Shown here: positions 37,400 through 48,242 of the stretch, piece after piece | Numbering within the stretch: position 1 is the first letter of the stretch | How the letters are laid out: each line of letters starts with the position of its first letter | NCBI GenBank assembly: GCA_012955965.1 | Contig: JABBZI010000008.1 | Span: 93,212-157,211 of the forward strand | Length of the DNA: 64,000 bases | Reading direction: 5' to 3' | Source: Clostridioides difficile | GTDB taxonomy: Bacteria > Bacillota > Clostridia > Peptostreptococcales > Peptostreptococcaceae | Translations under genes and position numbers: made by a program | The notes under the pieces: model-generated | What the model was told of the DNA's origin: nothing | Databases searched by the model: none | What the model saw: only the letters and a program-made list of their open reading frames with translations

Positions 37400-38431
37400 T
37401 TATATAAATATTTTTATTAAAACTATAGCTGATACAACTTGCACTATACCTACAAATAAACCATATAAAGAAACTTCTTTACCTTGTTTCACTAAATCTT
37501 TTACATTTACCTTTAATCCAATTGCTGCTAAAGCTATTATTTCAAATTTGTTACTTATTTCTTTGCATAATACAGATACATCTTTTGGTATAATATTCAT
37601 TGAGAAAAGTGCACAAGTTATAAAAAATCCAATTACATACCATGGTATATTTACTTTTTTCTTTTTTACTTCATCTTTTTCTTCTTCAAGTATTTCACAA
37701 TTAGATTTATTTTTCATATGCCCAAATACTAATACTACAACAACCAAAAATATTACTCTTACTATTTTAAAAATAGTTGCCAAATCTTTTACATTTTCTC
37801 CAACTATCGCCCCACTTGCTACAACTTGACCAATTGACTGTAAAGTTCCTCCTATCATTGCTGATGTTTTTACAAGCTCATGGCTATATAAAAATTGAGA
37901 TATTATTGGAAGTAAAAACATAAGAAATATACCAGTAACATTTACAATAGTTATTGCAATTCCCTTCTCTTTGTCTGTGGCATTAACTACTGGAACTGTT
38001 GCTCCTATAGCAGAAGAACCACATACTGCGTTTCCACTTGCCATTAGAAATCTAAAGTTTTCTTCAAAGCCTAATTTTTTACCTATATAAAGTGCTGCTA
38101 CTATTGTTATTGTCATTTGCAACATTATAAATAAGATTCCTGAAATTTTTAAGTCTATTAGAGTAGATACACTGAGTGTCGCTCCTAATAGTACTATTGA
38201 GTATGATAGCAAATCTGTCTCTGAAAATTTATAGCCTTTTTGAAACACCTTTTGATTTAAGAATAAATTTCCTACAAACATGCCTAGAAATATAGAAATT
38301 GATGCAGCACCTACCTTAGGAATTAGAGTAGAAATAAATATACTAATATAACCTACCAATACTGATACAAACAGTCCAGGTAATATTTCTTTTATATTTT
38401 TTAATGTTAGACAGCTTTTATTCTTTAACAT
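37400..38431 (-). CDS. yeiH: YeiH/UPF0324-family membrane protein
   Basis: The 343-residue protein has about ten hydrophobic segments and the family pattern: ASGNAVCGSSAIGATVPVVN near residue 132 and GGTLQSIGQVVASGAI near 190. Members are annotated as putative sulfate exporters, but the substrate is not well proven. The divergent LysR-type gene at 38619 is a typical partner. Stop is followed by a terminator. Confidence 0.87.
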   Translation of the reverse strand: MLKNKSCLTLKNIKEILPGLFVSVLVGYISIFISTLIPKVGAASISIFLGMFVGNLFLNQKVFQKGYKFSETDLLSYSIVLLGATLSVSTLIDLKISGILFIMLQMTITIVAALYIGKKLGFEENFRFLMASGNAVCGSSAIGATVPVVNATDKEKGIAITIVNVTGIFLMFLLPIISQFLYSHELVKTSAMIGGTLQSIGQVVASGAIVGENVKDLATIFKIVRVIFLVVVVLVFGHMKNKSNCEILEEEKDEVKKKKVNIPWYVIGFFITCALFSMNIIPKDVSVLCKEISNKFEIIALAAIGLKVNVKDLVKQGKEVSLYGLFVGIVQVVSAIVLIKIFI

Positions 38432-38618
38432 AATATACCTACCTTATAATTAATATAGTTTTCTTTACAATAATAGTATATAATTGTAATAACCATAAGT
38501 AAAATAAATATATAATATCGTAATGATTAATATTTTTGATGATTATTACATGTAGTATAATTATTTGTAGAAAGTATATAAAAAATGTAAAATTTCATTA
38601 AGTAAAGGAGGTATAAAA

Positions 38619-39509
38619 TTGTTTGAAGAATTAAAAACGTTTGTGGCTGTTGTTGAATATAAAAATTTTACTAAAGCTGGTGAATACTTAAATTTATCTC
38701 AGCCAAGTGTAAGTAAACACATTAAAAATCTAGAAAATTATTTTAAAGTTGTACTTATAAATAGGTCTATTAAGCAAAAGACTATTTTTATAACAGAAAG
38801 TGGACAAATATTGTATAAAAGAGCTAAGGAAATATTAAATCTTTTAAATATTACCTATCATGATGTAAGTCAAGTTTCAGATGCTATAACTGGTCGCTTA
38901 AAGATTGGTGCGAGTTTAACTATTGGTGAATATATTCTGCCTAATTTCTTAGCATTATTTTCACAAAAATATCCTGACATAGATGTAGAAATCTTCATAG
39001 AAAATACCTCAATTGTGTCTTCTCATGTTAAAGATTATGTTTTAGATATTGGACTTATTGAAGGTACTTGTTCTTCACCTTCATTTATTCAAGAATATTT
39101 TTTTGAGGACAAGATGGTTTTAGCACTTCCTTATAATAGTCCTCTGTTAAAAGGCTTCAGCTTTGACAAGCTTCAAGACCAAAAATGGATAGTTAGAGAA
39201 GATGGCTCTGGAACTAGAGATTATTTAGATATGTTTTTAAGTGTTAAAGAGATTATTCCAAAAAGTATGATGGTATTTGGAAGTAACTATGCTGTAAAAG
39301 AATCTGTTAGAAATAATTTAGGGATTACAATAGTATCTAATCTAGTGACAAGCTTACCTGTTTTAAATAATGAACTGTCTGTCATAGAGCTTGGAAGTAA
39401 CTACAACAGACACTTCTCATATATATATCCAAAGGATATAACTTTATCAAAAGCAGCAAATATTTTTATTGATGAATTAAAAATATTTAGCAATTTAAAC
39501 AATTTATAA
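38619..39509 (+). CDS. LysR-family regulator beside yeiH
   Basis: The 296-residue protein starts at TTG, seven bases after GGAGG. Its N-terminal LysR helix-turn-helix is MFEELKTFVAVVEYKNFTKA and LNLSQPSVSKHIKNLENYF. The effector domain begins near residue 90 (GRLKIGASLTIGEYILP). Divergent YeiH genes are often controlled by such CysB/YeiE-like regulators, so sulfur or sulfite signals are plausible but not shown. Confidence 0.9.
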   Translation: MFEELKTFVAVVEYKNFTKAGEYLNLSQPSVSKHIKNLENYFKVVLINRSIKQKTIFITESGQILYKRAKEILNLLNITYHDVSQVSDAITGRLKIGASLTIGEYILPNFLALFSQKYPDIDVEIFIENTSIVSSHVKDYVLDIGLIEGTCSSPSFIQEYFFEDKMVLALPYNSPLLKGFSFDKLQDQKWIVREDGSGTRDYLDMFLSVKEIIPKSMMVFGSNYAVKESVRNNLGITIVSNLVTSLPVLNNELSVIELGSNYNRHFSYIYPKDITLSKAANIFIDELKIFSNLNNL

Positions 39510-39560
39510 TATTAATAAAATTTAAAACAAATAATTATCAAAGTCGTTTGTAAATACTAT

Positions 39561-40487
39561 TTAAAATCTACTTTCAATTACTTTTATCATATAAAAAAAA
39601 GTCTGATTTATAGGTGTAGATATGTTATATTTCTTTCCAAGTTCACAAATATTCTTAGAAAACATATCTACTTCTGTAAGTCTATGAGCTTCTACATCTT
39701 GAAGCATTGATGTTCTTCCTTCTTTTGAATGCTTTAGTATTCTATGTAATGAATTTTCTACATCCTCTTCTGTAAGACAAATACCTTTCACCTGAGCTAT
39801 AGCAACTACTTCTCTCATTGCTGATTTTGCTAATTCTCTTAGATGTTCTGAATTTTGGAATACTCCATAAGATGCACCAAGTATAGCTGAGGTTTGATTT
39901 ACACCAATATTAACCATGTATTTCCACCACATATCTCTTTGAATATTTTTTGATAAGACATATTCTATATTTACACTGTCAAAGACTTCAGTTATTATAT
40001 TAGTTTTTCTATCTTCACTATTATCTTTGTTACCAAATACAATTATTCCATTAGTAGTATGTATAATATTATTATTAATTTTCTTAGCATCTATATTGGT
40101 AACATATGAATATACCATTTTTTCAATTCCAAATCTTTCCCCTATTATATCTTCACTATCAACTCCATTTAATAAAGACATTATTACTGTATTTTTTCCA
40201 ACCAATCCATCTAATTCTTTTATATTTTCTTTCAAATTATTATATTTCAAGCCTATAATTATAAAATCAGCCTCTTGTTTATACTCGTCTCTAGTTACAT
40301 AATCAAAATCATACCTTTTCTGATTTATTATAAATCCATCTTCTAAATATCTTTTCTTTCTTTCCTCATCACAAAGAATTTTAAAATCATATTTGGAATT
40401 TAAAAATTGTTCTGCAAAAGTTGCTCCTACTGCTCCTACTCCAAAAAATACAACCTTTTTCTGAGTTTCATTCAATTGATTTTTCAC
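39561..40487 (-). CDS. panE: 2-dehydropantoate 2-reductase family protein
   Basis: The 308-residue protein has the Rossmann loop VVFFGVGAVGATFAEQF at about residue 12. It has a C-terminal helical domain with WWKYMVNIGVNQTSAIL near residue 188, as in ketopantoate reductases (PanE/ApbA). It would reduce ketopantoate to pantoate for coenzyme A with NADPH. It starts at GTG after GAGGAGGGG. A related 2-hydroxyacid role cannot be excluded. It is downstream of pyrE beyond a terminator. Confidence 0.87.
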   Translation of the reverse strand: MKNQLNETQKKVVFFGVGAVGATFAEQFLNSKYDFKILCDEERKKRYLEDGFIINQKRYDFDYVTRDEYKQEADFIIIGLKYNNLKENIKELDGLVGKNTVIMSLLNGVDSEDIIGERFGIEKMVYSYVTNIDAKKINNNIIHTTNGIIVFGNKDNSEDRKTNIITEVFDSVNIEYVLSKNIQRDMWWKYMVNIGVNQTSAILGASYGVFQNSEHLRELAKSAMREVVAIAQVKGICLTEEDVENSLHRILKHSKEGRTSMLQDVEAHRLTEVDMFSKNICELGKKYNISTPINQTFFYMIKVIESRF

Positions 40488-40576
40488 ACTTACCCCTCCT
40501 CAATATATAATAATTTTTTTATATTACACTTATATTGTACTGCTATTATCTCCTGTTTTGTAAATATATTTTTAAC

Positions 40577-40616
40577 AAAAAAACAGTTAACCTTAGTTAC
40601 AAGGCTAACTGTTTTT
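40577..40616 (-). terminator. Terminator after the pyr operon
   Basis: ACAGTTAACCTT and AAGGCTAACTGT form a 12-bp stem with one G-U pair, flanked by A and T runs. It follows pyrE on the minus strand. Confidence 0.85.
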
Positions 40617-40666
40617 ATCTTTGATTTATATTCTTTAAATACTACTAAACTTAATTGAGTTATTTA

Positions 40667-41251
40667 TTACATTCCTAATTCTTTAAATTCTCTACTTCCT
40701 GGTTTAACAACTGGTAATTTTCCTTCTTTACATAAAGGACACTCATCAGATTCATAAACTTGTATATCAAGCTTTATAGCACTATATATAGGCATACCTA
40801 TATCATGATTAGTTCTATCTGCTATACATGCAACACCTATAACTTCTCCACCTAATGCTTCTAACACTCTTTTTGTTTCTATAGTTGATTTACCAGTAGT
40901 TACAACATCTTCAGCAATTATTATCTTTGCACCTTTTTTAACTTCAAATCCTCTTCTTAACTCCATTGTATTGTCTTTTCTCTCAGTAAATACAGCTTCT
41001 TTCCCTAACTGTCTTCCTAACTCATAAGAAACTATTACTCCGCCCATTGCTGGTCCTACTACTAAGTCTATATCTAGGTCTTTTATTTGTTCAACAACTG
41101 TACTTAATACTTCAGCAGCATACTCTGGGAATCTTAATACCTTTGCACATTGTACATATCTATTACTGTGCTTTCCTGAAGATAATAAAAAATGTCCTTC
41201 TAATAATGCATCACTTTTCTTTAATATATCTACTACATCTACTTTACTCAT
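40667..41251 (-). CDS. pyrE: Orotate phosphoribosyltransferase
   Basis: PyrE converts orotate and PRPP to orotidylate. The 194-residue protein carries [15 protein letters not shown] near residue 22, [19 protein letters not shown] near 90, and the PRPP loop [12 protein letters not shown] near 112. It ends the pyr operon, 84 bases after pyrD. A Cys-rich end (DECPLCKEG) is common in clostridial members. Confidence 0.97.
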   Translation of the reverse strand: MSKVDVVDILKKSDALLEGHFLLSSGKHSNRYVQCAKVLRFPEYAAEVLSTVVEQIKDLDIDLVVGPAMGGVIVSYELGRQLGKEAVFTERKDNTMELRRGFEVKKGAKIIIAEDVVTTGKSTIETKRVLEALGGEVIGVACIADRTNHDIGMPIYSAIKLDIQVYESDECPLCKEGKLPVVKPGSREFKELGM

Positions 41252-41335
41252 ATTATTTTTCCTCCATATTAATGTTATAAAATTATTGTTTGCTTAATCT
41301 ATATTTTTTATTTTTAAAATACTATTTATACTACC

Positions 41336-42238
41336 TTATATAATTCCTCTGATTTCTTGTAAGCTCTTTATTCCTTCTTTTTCCATAAAATCATTAATTC
41401 CATCTATTATTTCAAGACCTATTTTAGGATTCATAAAGTTTGCAGTTCCAACTTGAATACAAGTAGCTCCTGCCATTATGAATTCTATAGCATCTGTAGC
41501 CTTAGTTATTCCGCCCATTCCCATTACAGGTATATTTACATTTTTACACACTTCATGTACCATTCTTAAGGCTATAGGTTTTATAGCTGGTCCAGATAAG
41601 CCTGCATATACATTCTCAAATACTGGTCTTCTATTTTTTATATCAATTGCCATCGCCTTAAAAGTATTCACTAGAGATACTCCGTCAGCACCCTCTTCTT
41701 CACAAACTTTTGCCATTCCTACAATGTCTTCTGCATTAGGTGATAGTTTTATTACTAAAGGTAGTTTCGTTATGTTTCTTACCTCACGAACAACTTCTCT
41801 TGCCACTTCATTTTTTATACCAAAAGCCATCCCTCCAGCTTTAACATTTGGGCAAGATATATTCAATTCAATAATATCTATAGGTTTGTCATTTAACATT
41901 TGAACACCTAATAAGTAGTCTTCTAATGTTCCACCTCCAACATTAGCTATTCTAACTAAGTCTAATTCACTAAAGAAAGGTAATTCATTATCTATAAACC
42001 CTTGAACTCCAGGATTTTCAAGTCCAACACTATTCATCATTCCAGATGGTGTTTCATGAACTCTCATACCATTGTTTCCAGGCTTTTTATTTAAAGTAAG
42101 TCCTTTACTGCTTATACCACCAAGTTTTTGTATGTCATAAATGTCATTATATTCTCTTCCAAATCCAAAAGTTCCAGACGCCATTATTACTGGATTTTTA
42201 AATTCTATACTTCCAAATTTCACATTTAAATTAGCCAT
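41336..42238 (-). CDS. pyrD: Dihydroorotate dehydrogenase, NAD-linked catalytic subunit
   Basis: This is the class 1B enzyme that works with PyrK. The 300-residue protein has [19 protein letters not shown] near residue 15, [17 protein letters not shown] near 124 with the catalytic Cys in the nearby ISCPN, and [17 protein letters not shown]. It overlaps pyrK by 8 bases, consistent with coupled synthesis of the heterotetramer. Confidence 0.97.
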   Translation of the reverse strand: MANLNVKFGSIEFKNPVIMASGTFGFGREYNDIYDIQKLGGISSKGLTLNKKPGNNGMRVHETPSGMMNSVGLENPGVQGFIDNELPFFSELDLVRIANVGGGTLEDYLLGVQMLNDKPIDIIELNISCPNVKAGGMAFGIKNEVAREVVREVRNITKLPLVIKLSPNAEDIVGMAKVCEEEGADGVSLVNTFKAMAIDIKNRRPVFENVYAGLSGPAIKPIALRMVHEVCKNVNIPVMGMGGITKATDAIEFIMAGATCIQVGTANFMNPKIGLEIIDGINDFMEKEGIKSLQEIRGII

Positions 42239-42923
42239 TAAAAATCACGTCCTCTCCCCAGAACACTGGACCATCTTTACAAGTCTTTTTATTTCCTTCA
42301 TTCGTTTTACATGTACATACTAAACAAGCACCGATTCCACATGCCATATGATTTTCAAGAGACACCATAATTCTTGTTTTAGTACCTTCTACCATCTTAA
42401 CTAATTTTTCCATCATTGGAGTTGGACCACATGTTAATATGTAATCATATTTCTCCACATCAATTATATCTGTTACAAAAGTATTGCCTATTGTTGTATG
42501 AACTTCCTTACACACTTGCTTATACTCATCTTCTAATATAACATCTTCTCTAAATCCAAGATACGCATCACAGTCTTTTATATTTTTAGCAACTAAGTAT
42601 AATGGAGCCACACCGATTCCGCCTCCTACTAGAGCTACCTTTCCATCAACCTTTGTATATCCATTACCATAAGGTCCTTCTAACTTTATAGTATCATTTA
42701 CTTTTAGATTACTTAAAATTTGAGTTCCTTCTCCTACTACTTTATAAAGAAAAGTTATTCCTTCTTCATCTATATCATGTATACTTATAGGTCTTGAAAG
42801 TACTGGATAAGTATCCCATGCTCTTAGCATATAAAATTGTCCCATTTTACCTTCAAAATTACCTTTTACTTTCATTCTATACATATCTTCGCCTATATAT
42901 ATATTCTCCAGAATTTTATACAT
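42231..42923 (-). CDS. pyrK: Dihydroorotate dehydrogenase electron-transfer subunit
   Basis: PyrK passes electrons from PyrD to NAD through FAD and a [2Fe-2S] cluster. The 230-residue protein has the FAD motif RPISIHD near residue 42, GGGIGVAPL near 103, and the cluster Cys set [14 protein letters not shown] followed by TCKDGPVF near its end. It follows pyrB by 38 bases. Confidence 0.97.
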   Translation of the reverse strand: MYKILENIYIGEDMYRMKVKGNFEGKMGQFYMLRAWDTYPVLSRPISIHDIDEEGITFLYKVVGEGTQILSNLKVNDTIKLEGPYGNGYTKVDGKVALVGGGIGVAPLYLVAKNIKDCDAYLGFREDVILEDEYKQVCKEVHTTIGNTFVTDIIDVEKYDYILTCGPTPMMEKLVKMVEGTKTRIMVSLENHMACGIGACLVCTCKTNEGNKKTCKDGPVFWGEDVIFNG

Positions 42924-42961
42924 CCCAAAATCTCCTTTACTTTACTATTATATTAGAATCA

Positions 42962-43882
42962 TTAGTCTTCATTTATACCTAAAAGCTTTATTATTAAAGC
43001 CATTCTGACATACATTCCATACTTAGCTTGTTTAAAATATACAGCTCTATCATCATCATCTACATCTACATCTATTTCATTTACTCTTGGTAATGGATGC
43101 ATTACTAACATGTCTTTAGATGCTTTTTCTAATTTAGCCTTATTTAAAATATAATAGTTTTTAAGTCTTTCATATTCTGATTTATCTTCAAATCTTTCTT
43201 GTTGAACTCTAGTCATATATAAAACATCCAAACTTCCTATAACATCATCTAAATTGTTAGTTTCGTAGTATGCATGTCCCTTTATAGCTTCTTTTATATA
43301 ATCTGGCATTTTCAGCTCTTCAGGCGCTATAAATACAAACTTTGTGTTTTTGTATCTTGCCATAGCCTTAACCAAAGAATGTACAGTTCTTCCATATTTT
43401 AAATCACCACATAATCCTATTGTATGGTTTTCTAAAGTTCCTTTTAATGATTTTATAGTAAGTAAATCTGTAAGTGTTTGGGTTGGATGTTGATTTCCGC
43501 CATCTCCTGCATTGATAAATGGCACTTCTGTAAATCTAGCAGCCTCTGATGCTGCACCTGATTGAGGATGCCTCATAGCTATTATATCAACATAACCAGA
43601 TACTATTCTCATCGTATCACCTAAAGTTTCACCTTTTGATGCAGATGATGAGCTAGGCTCTGAAAAACCTACAACACGACCCCCTAGTCGGTTCATTGCA
43701 GATTCAAAGCTTAATCTTGTTCTTGTTGATGGTTCATAAAATAATGTAGCTAATAGTTTACCTTCACATATACGAGAATATTTTGACGGATTGTCAATTA
43801 TTTTTTGAGCTAATTCTAATATTTCATCTATTTCTTCTATTGAAAAGTCTTCTGGTTGGATTAAATTTCTTGATTTTAACAT
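42962..43882 (-). CDS. pyrB: Aspartate carbamoyltransferase catalytic subunit
   Basis: PyrB joins carbamoyl phosphate and aspartate. The 306-residue protein shows [14 protein letters not shown] near residue 50 (carbamoyl phosphate loop), [14 protein letters not shown] near 125, and [11 protein letters not shown] near 258. A regulatory pyrI gene is not beside it. GGAGGA precedes the ATG. It is the first gene of pyrBKDE. Confidence 0.97.
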   Translation of the reverse strand: MLKSRNLIQPEDFSIEEIDEILELAQKIIDNPSKYSRICEGKLLATLFYEPSTRTRLSFESAMNRLGGRVVGFSEPSSSSASKGETLGDTMRIVSGYVDIIAMRHPQSGAASEAARFTEVPFINAGDGGNQHPTQTLTDLLTIKSLKGTLENHTIGLCGDLKYGRTVHSLVKAMARYKNTKFVFIAPEELKMPDYIKEAIKGHAYYETNNLDDVIGSLDVLYMTRVQQERFEDKSEYERLKNYYILNKAKLEKASKDMLVMHPLPRVNEIDVDVDDDDRAVYFKQAKYGMYVRMALIIKLLGINED

Positions 43883-43943
43883 CTTTCGTCCTCCTTTTTT
43901 AGCCTCTCTGAACTAAAATTAAAAGTATTTTTGTACTGTTAGT

Positions 43944-43972
43944 AGCTTACCACCTTTGCCTTATCCTGTCAA
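43944..43972 (-). promoter_or_regulatory. Predicted pyr operon promoter
   Basis: TTGACA (43972-43967) is followed after 17 bases by TAAGCT. The leader to pyrB is only about 55 bases and shows no PyrR-binding loop or attenuator hairpin that I can recognise. Confidence 0.45.
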
Positions 43973-44053
43973 GGGATTGCACAAATAATCATTATATGGA
44001 AAGACTACTATTTAATAGTAATATTAGCTTGAATATTGGTTAAATGTAAATCA

Positions 44054-44133
44054 ATACAAAAACACTCTATATTACATTTAAAATATAATCATTTTTTGTT
44101 GCCTGATTAAATTAAATATAGTATAGAGCGTTT
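44054..44133 (-). terminator. Probable terminator after the NlpC/P60 gene
   Basis: On the minus strand AAACGCTCTATA pairs with TATAGAGTGTTT (one G-U), with a long loop, and T residues follow. Confidence 0.5.
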
Positions 44134-44172
44134 ATATTTATGTATTTATCAATTTGTCATATTACAAGTTGA

Positions 44173-45195
44173 TTATAATATTCTTTTTGCTGTAACAAAT
44201 CTTGCTGTATAGTATGCTGAGTTTATACTAGTCACACGAACTGTTTTTCCTGTTGATGGCGAATGTATCATATTACCTCCACCTACATATATACCAACAT
44301 GACTAACAGAACCAGAACCATTAGTTGTGAAGAATACTAAATCTCCTGGCTGTAAATTTGCTTTGCTTACAGTTTGTCCATAATTAGATTGTGCTTTAGA
44401 TGTTCTTGGTATTTTCTTTCCTACTGCATTTCTATATACATATTGTGTAAATCCAGAACAGTCAAAAGTATTTGGTCCTTCTGCTCCCCAAACATATGGG
44501 CAACCTTGCTTAGAATATGCCAAGTTAAGTACAGCTTGAACTGCATTAGAGTTAGCTATTGGCACATTTGAATTATTGTTTTGTTGATTGTCATTTGTAT
44601 TATTTTGTTGATTACTATCTGTGGAATTTCCATTTTGATTAATACTTGGATTTACTTCTGGTTCTTCTACTACTGGAGCCTTATCTGATATATAAGATGC
44701 TTTTACATATCCTTCAGTTTCTCCATCTTTAACTTTTAACCACTCTCCATTTTCTTCCAACACCAATAAAGAGCTTCCTTTTTCTAGCTCTTCGATTACT
44801 TCTGAACTTTCGCTCTTATCTTTTCTTAAATTTACTTTATCAGCATTAGTATATCCTACACCTTCAGATATATCTACATATCTAGTAGCTAACCAGCCTT
44901 CTCCATCTTCAACTTTAACCTTAACCCATTCCCCTTGAATTCCTAGAACAGTAAATTCATCTCCAGAATAAGCTATGTTTTGAACTTGACCTTCTTCTCT
45001 TATCTTTATAGCTACTCCATCTTTTATCTTTGCAACTTTATATTTTACTTCTTTATATTCGCCTAAATTTAATTCAGTATTTGTTTTATCATCCTTATTT
45101 TGAGATGAATCATTTACTTCATCTGCATTTACAATTGAACTTACTGATAATGCCATAACTGATGCAAATACTGGTATTAATATCTTTTTCTTCAC
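44173..45195 (-). CDS. Secreted NlpC/P60 peptidoglycan hydrolase with SH3 domains
   Basis: The 340-residue protein has a signal peptide (MKKKILIPVFASVMALSVSS with a likely cut after VNA). Two bacterial SH3 regions lie at about 50-110 and 112-170. An Asn/Gln-rich linker (residues about 180-215) and a C-terminal NlpC/P60 domain follow. The catalytic residues are Cys in FDCSGFTQYV, His in VSHVGIYVG and His in MIHSPS. It cleaves peptide stems of the cell wall (family knowledge). Start is GTG with AGGAGG seven bases upstream. Single gene. Confidence 0.93.
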   Translation of the reverse strand: MKKKILIPVFASVMALSVSSIVNADEVNDSSQNKDDKTNTELNLGEYKEVKYKVAKIKDGVAIKIREEGQVQNIAYSGDEFTVLGIQGEWVKVKVEDGEGWLATRYVDISEGVGYTNADKVNLRKDKSESSEVIEELEKGSSLLVLEENGEWLKVKDGETEGYVKASYISDKAPVVEEPEVNPSINQNGNSTDSNQQNNTNDNQQNNNSNVPIANSNAVQAVLNLAYSKQGCPYVWGAEGPNTFDCSGFTQYVYRNAVGKKIPRTSKAQSNYGQTVSKANLQPGDLVFFTTNGSGSVSHVGIYVGGGNMIHSPSTGKTVRVTSINSAYYTARFVTAKRIL

Positions 45196-45748
45196 GATAA
45201 ACCTCCTAAAATTTTCCCATAATTATCTTATGATTCTATTTTGTAGGTGAAGTGTACCTAAGGATAAAATATTAATACACAATACATTAATAAAAGCTCT
45301 ATCTGTAACTTTTTTGTAAACCACTTTATATAACTTTTATAGTATCATTATATTAATAAAATAAATTAGTTTATCCAATATGTCACCTAAATATACATTA
45401 TTTACTTAATTATATAATACGAGTCTGTAAAAGTAAAGATTTTTGTACCTTTAGAGGCTAAAGTACGCATAAATATTGTTTTATGTGTTTTTTTATGCGT
45501 TTTCATGTGGCATATATTTTTTGATGAAATAACTATAAAGTTGGTCATTTTGTGAATTTTTTTACAATCTAATATAATCATTAATGCTTTCTTTAGGAAT
45601 TTTGTAAATGTTTACTTCTAAATTCTTTTGGATTTCAGCTATTTGTTATTATATGAGCATCTATCTTGATAAAAACATATTTATTTAAAAATAGGTAGTT
45701 ATTTAGGATTGTTATAAATTAAAATTAAGTAAAATACCCATACCTTAA
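45196..45748. other. Long intergenic region with unexplained hairpins
   Basis: No gene is seen. Near the hydrolase a dyad TAGGT-N7-ACCTA lies before the RBS (about 45246-45262). Two adjacent hairpins occupy 45445-45500 (listed separately). The rest is AT-rich. Confidence 0.5.
45445..45500. repeat. Two adjacent hairpins, function unknown
   Basis: GTAC-C-TTTAG (45445-45454) folds on CTAAAGTAC (45458-45466) with one bulge and a 3-base loop. Next, ACGCATAAA (45465-45473) pairs perfectly with TTTATGCGT (45492-45500). The two share AC at 45465-45466 and so could be alternatives. No U-run makes either a plain terminator. Confidence 0.4.
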
Positions 45749-46888
45749 TCATCTTGCCAGACTATCCAACTTGTCATAAAATTTTACACCAAAGCCTATT
45801 TTATCAGAATCTTTTGGAATCGTACCTACTTCTTCACAATTTCTTTTATATTGTTCTCTCACACTTTTAGGAGCATCTGCATATGTAAATTCTAAAAGTG
45901 TAACGTTTCCTCTAAAAAGGTGTAGCTTCTCCATATCATACTTAGGCAGTACATTAAAATTGACAATACTAGTTGCATTAACTTTCAAAAAAGTAATAGA
46001 AGATAATAGACATAAAGTTAATGCCATTAATATACCATTCTTATATTTTTCATTAAACATGTTCTTTACTCTTTTTTTAATGTCAGATTGCTTATGTAGA
46101 CCAGCTATAAATTTATTTGAAGTATTTGAACCCTTTCTTATCGCATTTAGAATTGTTAATGCATAATCCTTCTTTTCCTCTGAACTACGATTTTTTAAAA
46201 CTCTTTCATCACAATAAAGTTCACAATCTAAATCTATATGTTTATCCATTATATATACAAATGGATTAAACCAATATACTATTTTTAAAAATAAAATTAC
46301 ATATTTTAAATAAAGGTCTCTACTCTTAAAATGCATAAGTTCATGCCTAAAAATCCAATCTAGTTCTTTTAGCTTATAATCATGTGGTGGTAAAAACACA
46401 CATGAATTAAAAAATGCTGGTGTTTCAACTTCATATGAGTACTTGAGCCTTATATTTTTTGTTATATCAAATTCTTTCAATATACTTTTATAAAGATTTA
46501 CTATCTCTTCATCATCAACTTCATAAGATAAATCAACTATTAAGTTTTTAAGTTTTATATATTTGAATATAGTATAAATTAAATATATCATTACAGATAT
46601 AATCCAAAAGTATAGTAAAATACTACTAATTATAATTGAAATATTATTAAATCCCTCTAAATTTATGTTATTGATATTAATGTCTTTTTTACTTCTCAAT
46701 ATATTTATTGTAAAAGTATAATATGTAAATGGCAAAAATAATTTAATAACAACTATCATCCATATATAATAGTTAAATTTTTTACTAAATCTTTTAAATA
46801 CATTTTTCTTGAATATTAATATCAGAAGGATACTTAAACTACTCACTATAACAGTTCTAAAAATACCATTTAGAATGAAGTTAGACAT
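45749..46888 (-). CDS. M56-family membrane metallopeptidase, BlaR1/MecR1-like, copy 1
   Basis: The 379-residue protein has about four membrane segments. The zinc motif HELMH (in FRHELMHFKSRDL near residue 187) lies with a downstream ECxxD-like element near CDERVLK. It ends with a short 75-residue extracellular tail and lacks the penicillin-binding sensor domain of BlaR1. M56 proteins usually act with a BlaI-type repressor; none is seen here. The first 73 residues are identical to copy 2 (46976-47977), which shows a recent tandem duplication. Confidence 0.87.
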   Translation of the reverse strand: MSNFILNGIFRTVIVSSLSILLILIFKKNVFKRFSKKFNYYIWMIVVIKLFLPFTYYTFTINILRSKKDININNINLEGFNNISIIISSILLYFWIISVMIYLIYTIFKYIKLKNLIVDLSYEVDDEEIVNLYKSILKEFDITKNIRLKYSYEVETPAFFNSCVFLPPHDYKLKELDWIFRHELMHFKSRDLYLKYVILFLKIVYWFNPFVYIMDKHIDLDCELYCDERVLKNRSSEEKKDYALTILNAIRKGSNTSNKFIAGLHKQSDIKKRVKNMFNEKYKNGILMALTLCLLSSITFLKVNATSIVNFNVLPKYDMEKLHLFRGNVTLLEFTYADAPKSVREQYKRNCEEVGTIPKDSDKIGFGVKFYDKLDSLAR

Positions 46889-46975
46889 ATATTCCCTCCT
46901 TAACCTATTTAATATTATTTTGCACCTTAATTTAATTATTTTGAGTTTTCAATAATATACTTTAGATTTTTTAAC

Positions 46976-47977
46976 TTAATTCTCAACTACAACTATTCGT
47001 CTCATTATTTCAAATGCACTTCCAGGTCTATCTAAAGAAATGCTACTTTCAATAATACTAGATGAATCAAATTTCATGAAAGTAACCAACGACAATATAC
47101 ACAAAACTAAAGCTATCAATACACCATTTTTATATTTTTCATTAAACATATTCGTTACTCTTTTTCTAATATCAGATTGTTTATATAGTCCAGCTATAAA
47201 TTTATTTGAAAAATGTGAACTCTTTTTCATTGCATTTATAATTGTTAATGCATACTCTTGTTTTTGTTGGGTAGTACAGTTTTTTAAAACTCTTTCATCA
47301 CAATAAAATTCACAATCTAAGTCTATTAATTTATCCATTATATATATGAATGGATTAAACCAATATACTATTTTTAAAAGTAACATTATATATTTTAAAT
47401 AAAGGTCTCTACTCTTAAAATGCATAAGTTCATGCCTAAAAATCCAATCTAATTCTTTCAATTTATAATCATGTGGTGGCAAAAGCACACATGAATTAAA
47501 AAATGCTGGAGTCTCAACTTCATATGAGTATTTGAGTTTTATGTCTTTTGTTATATCAAATTCTTTTAATATACTTTTATAAAGTTTTACTACCTCTTCA
47601 TCATCAACTTCATAAGATAAATCATTTATTAAACTTTTAAGCTTTATATATTTAAATATAGTATAAAGTAAATATATCACCACAGATATAGCCCAAGTGT
47701 ACAGTAAAATACCACTAATTATAGTTGAAATATTATTAAATCCCTCTAAATTTAGGTTATTAATATTAATGTCTTTTTTACTTCTCAATATATTTATTGT
47801 AAAAGTATAATATGTAAATGGTAAAAATAGTTTAATAACAACTATCATCCATATATAGTAATTAAATTTTTTACTAAATCTTTTAAATACATTTTTCTTG
47901 AATATTAATATCAGAAGAATGCTTAAACTACTCACTATAACAGTCCTAAAAATCCCATTTAGAATAAAGTTAGACAT
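46976..47977 (-). CDS. M56-family membrane metallopeptidase, copy 2
   Basis: This 333-residue paralogue of the next gene keeps HELMH in FRHELMHFKSRDL and CDERVLKNC. It is shorter at the C-terminus and diverges there (ending SAFEIMRRIVVVEN). Sequence differences from copy 1 concentrate after residue 73, so it may sense something different or be decaying. No repressor partner is adjacent. Upstream lies a broken third copy. Confidence 0.87.
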   Translation of the reverse strand: MSNFILNGIFRTVIVSSLSILLILIFKKNVFKRFSKKFNYYIWMIVVIKLFLPFTYYTFTINILRSKKDININNLNLEGFNNISTIISGILLYTWAISVVIYLLYTIFKYIKLKSLINDLSYEVDDEEVVKLYKSILKEFDITKDIKLKYSYEVETPAFFNSCVLLPPHDYKLKELDWIFRHELMHFKSRDLYLKYIMLLLKIVYWFNPFIYIMDKLIDLDCEFYCDERVLKNCTTQQKQEYALTIINAMKKSSHFSNKFIAGLYKQSDIRKRVTNMFNEKYKNGVLIALVLCILSLVTFMKFDSSSIIESSISLDRPGSAFEIMRRIVVVEN

Positions 47978-48242
47978 GTACTTTTCTCCTATCTTATTTA
48001 ATAGTGTTTTACAGCTAATTGTTATTTCTTAATACCTTCATATCATAGTTATTAATTAAAATATATGTTTTTTGTAGTAAATAACTATGTTTTTTATCTT
48101 ATATTATATTTATTTTAAGGCATGATTTATTGAAATATTCTTATACTTAATTATAGCTTAGTAATGATTACTGTGCATTAAAACATCATTAATTGATTTA
48201 ACTATCTATAAATGTGACAGTTAGAAATATACAAAATAGACA

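Noticed and set aside
43883..44053. PyrR-binding attenuator before pyrB
   Set aside because: The leader is short and I found neither the PyrR loop sequence nor a terminator/antiterminator pair.
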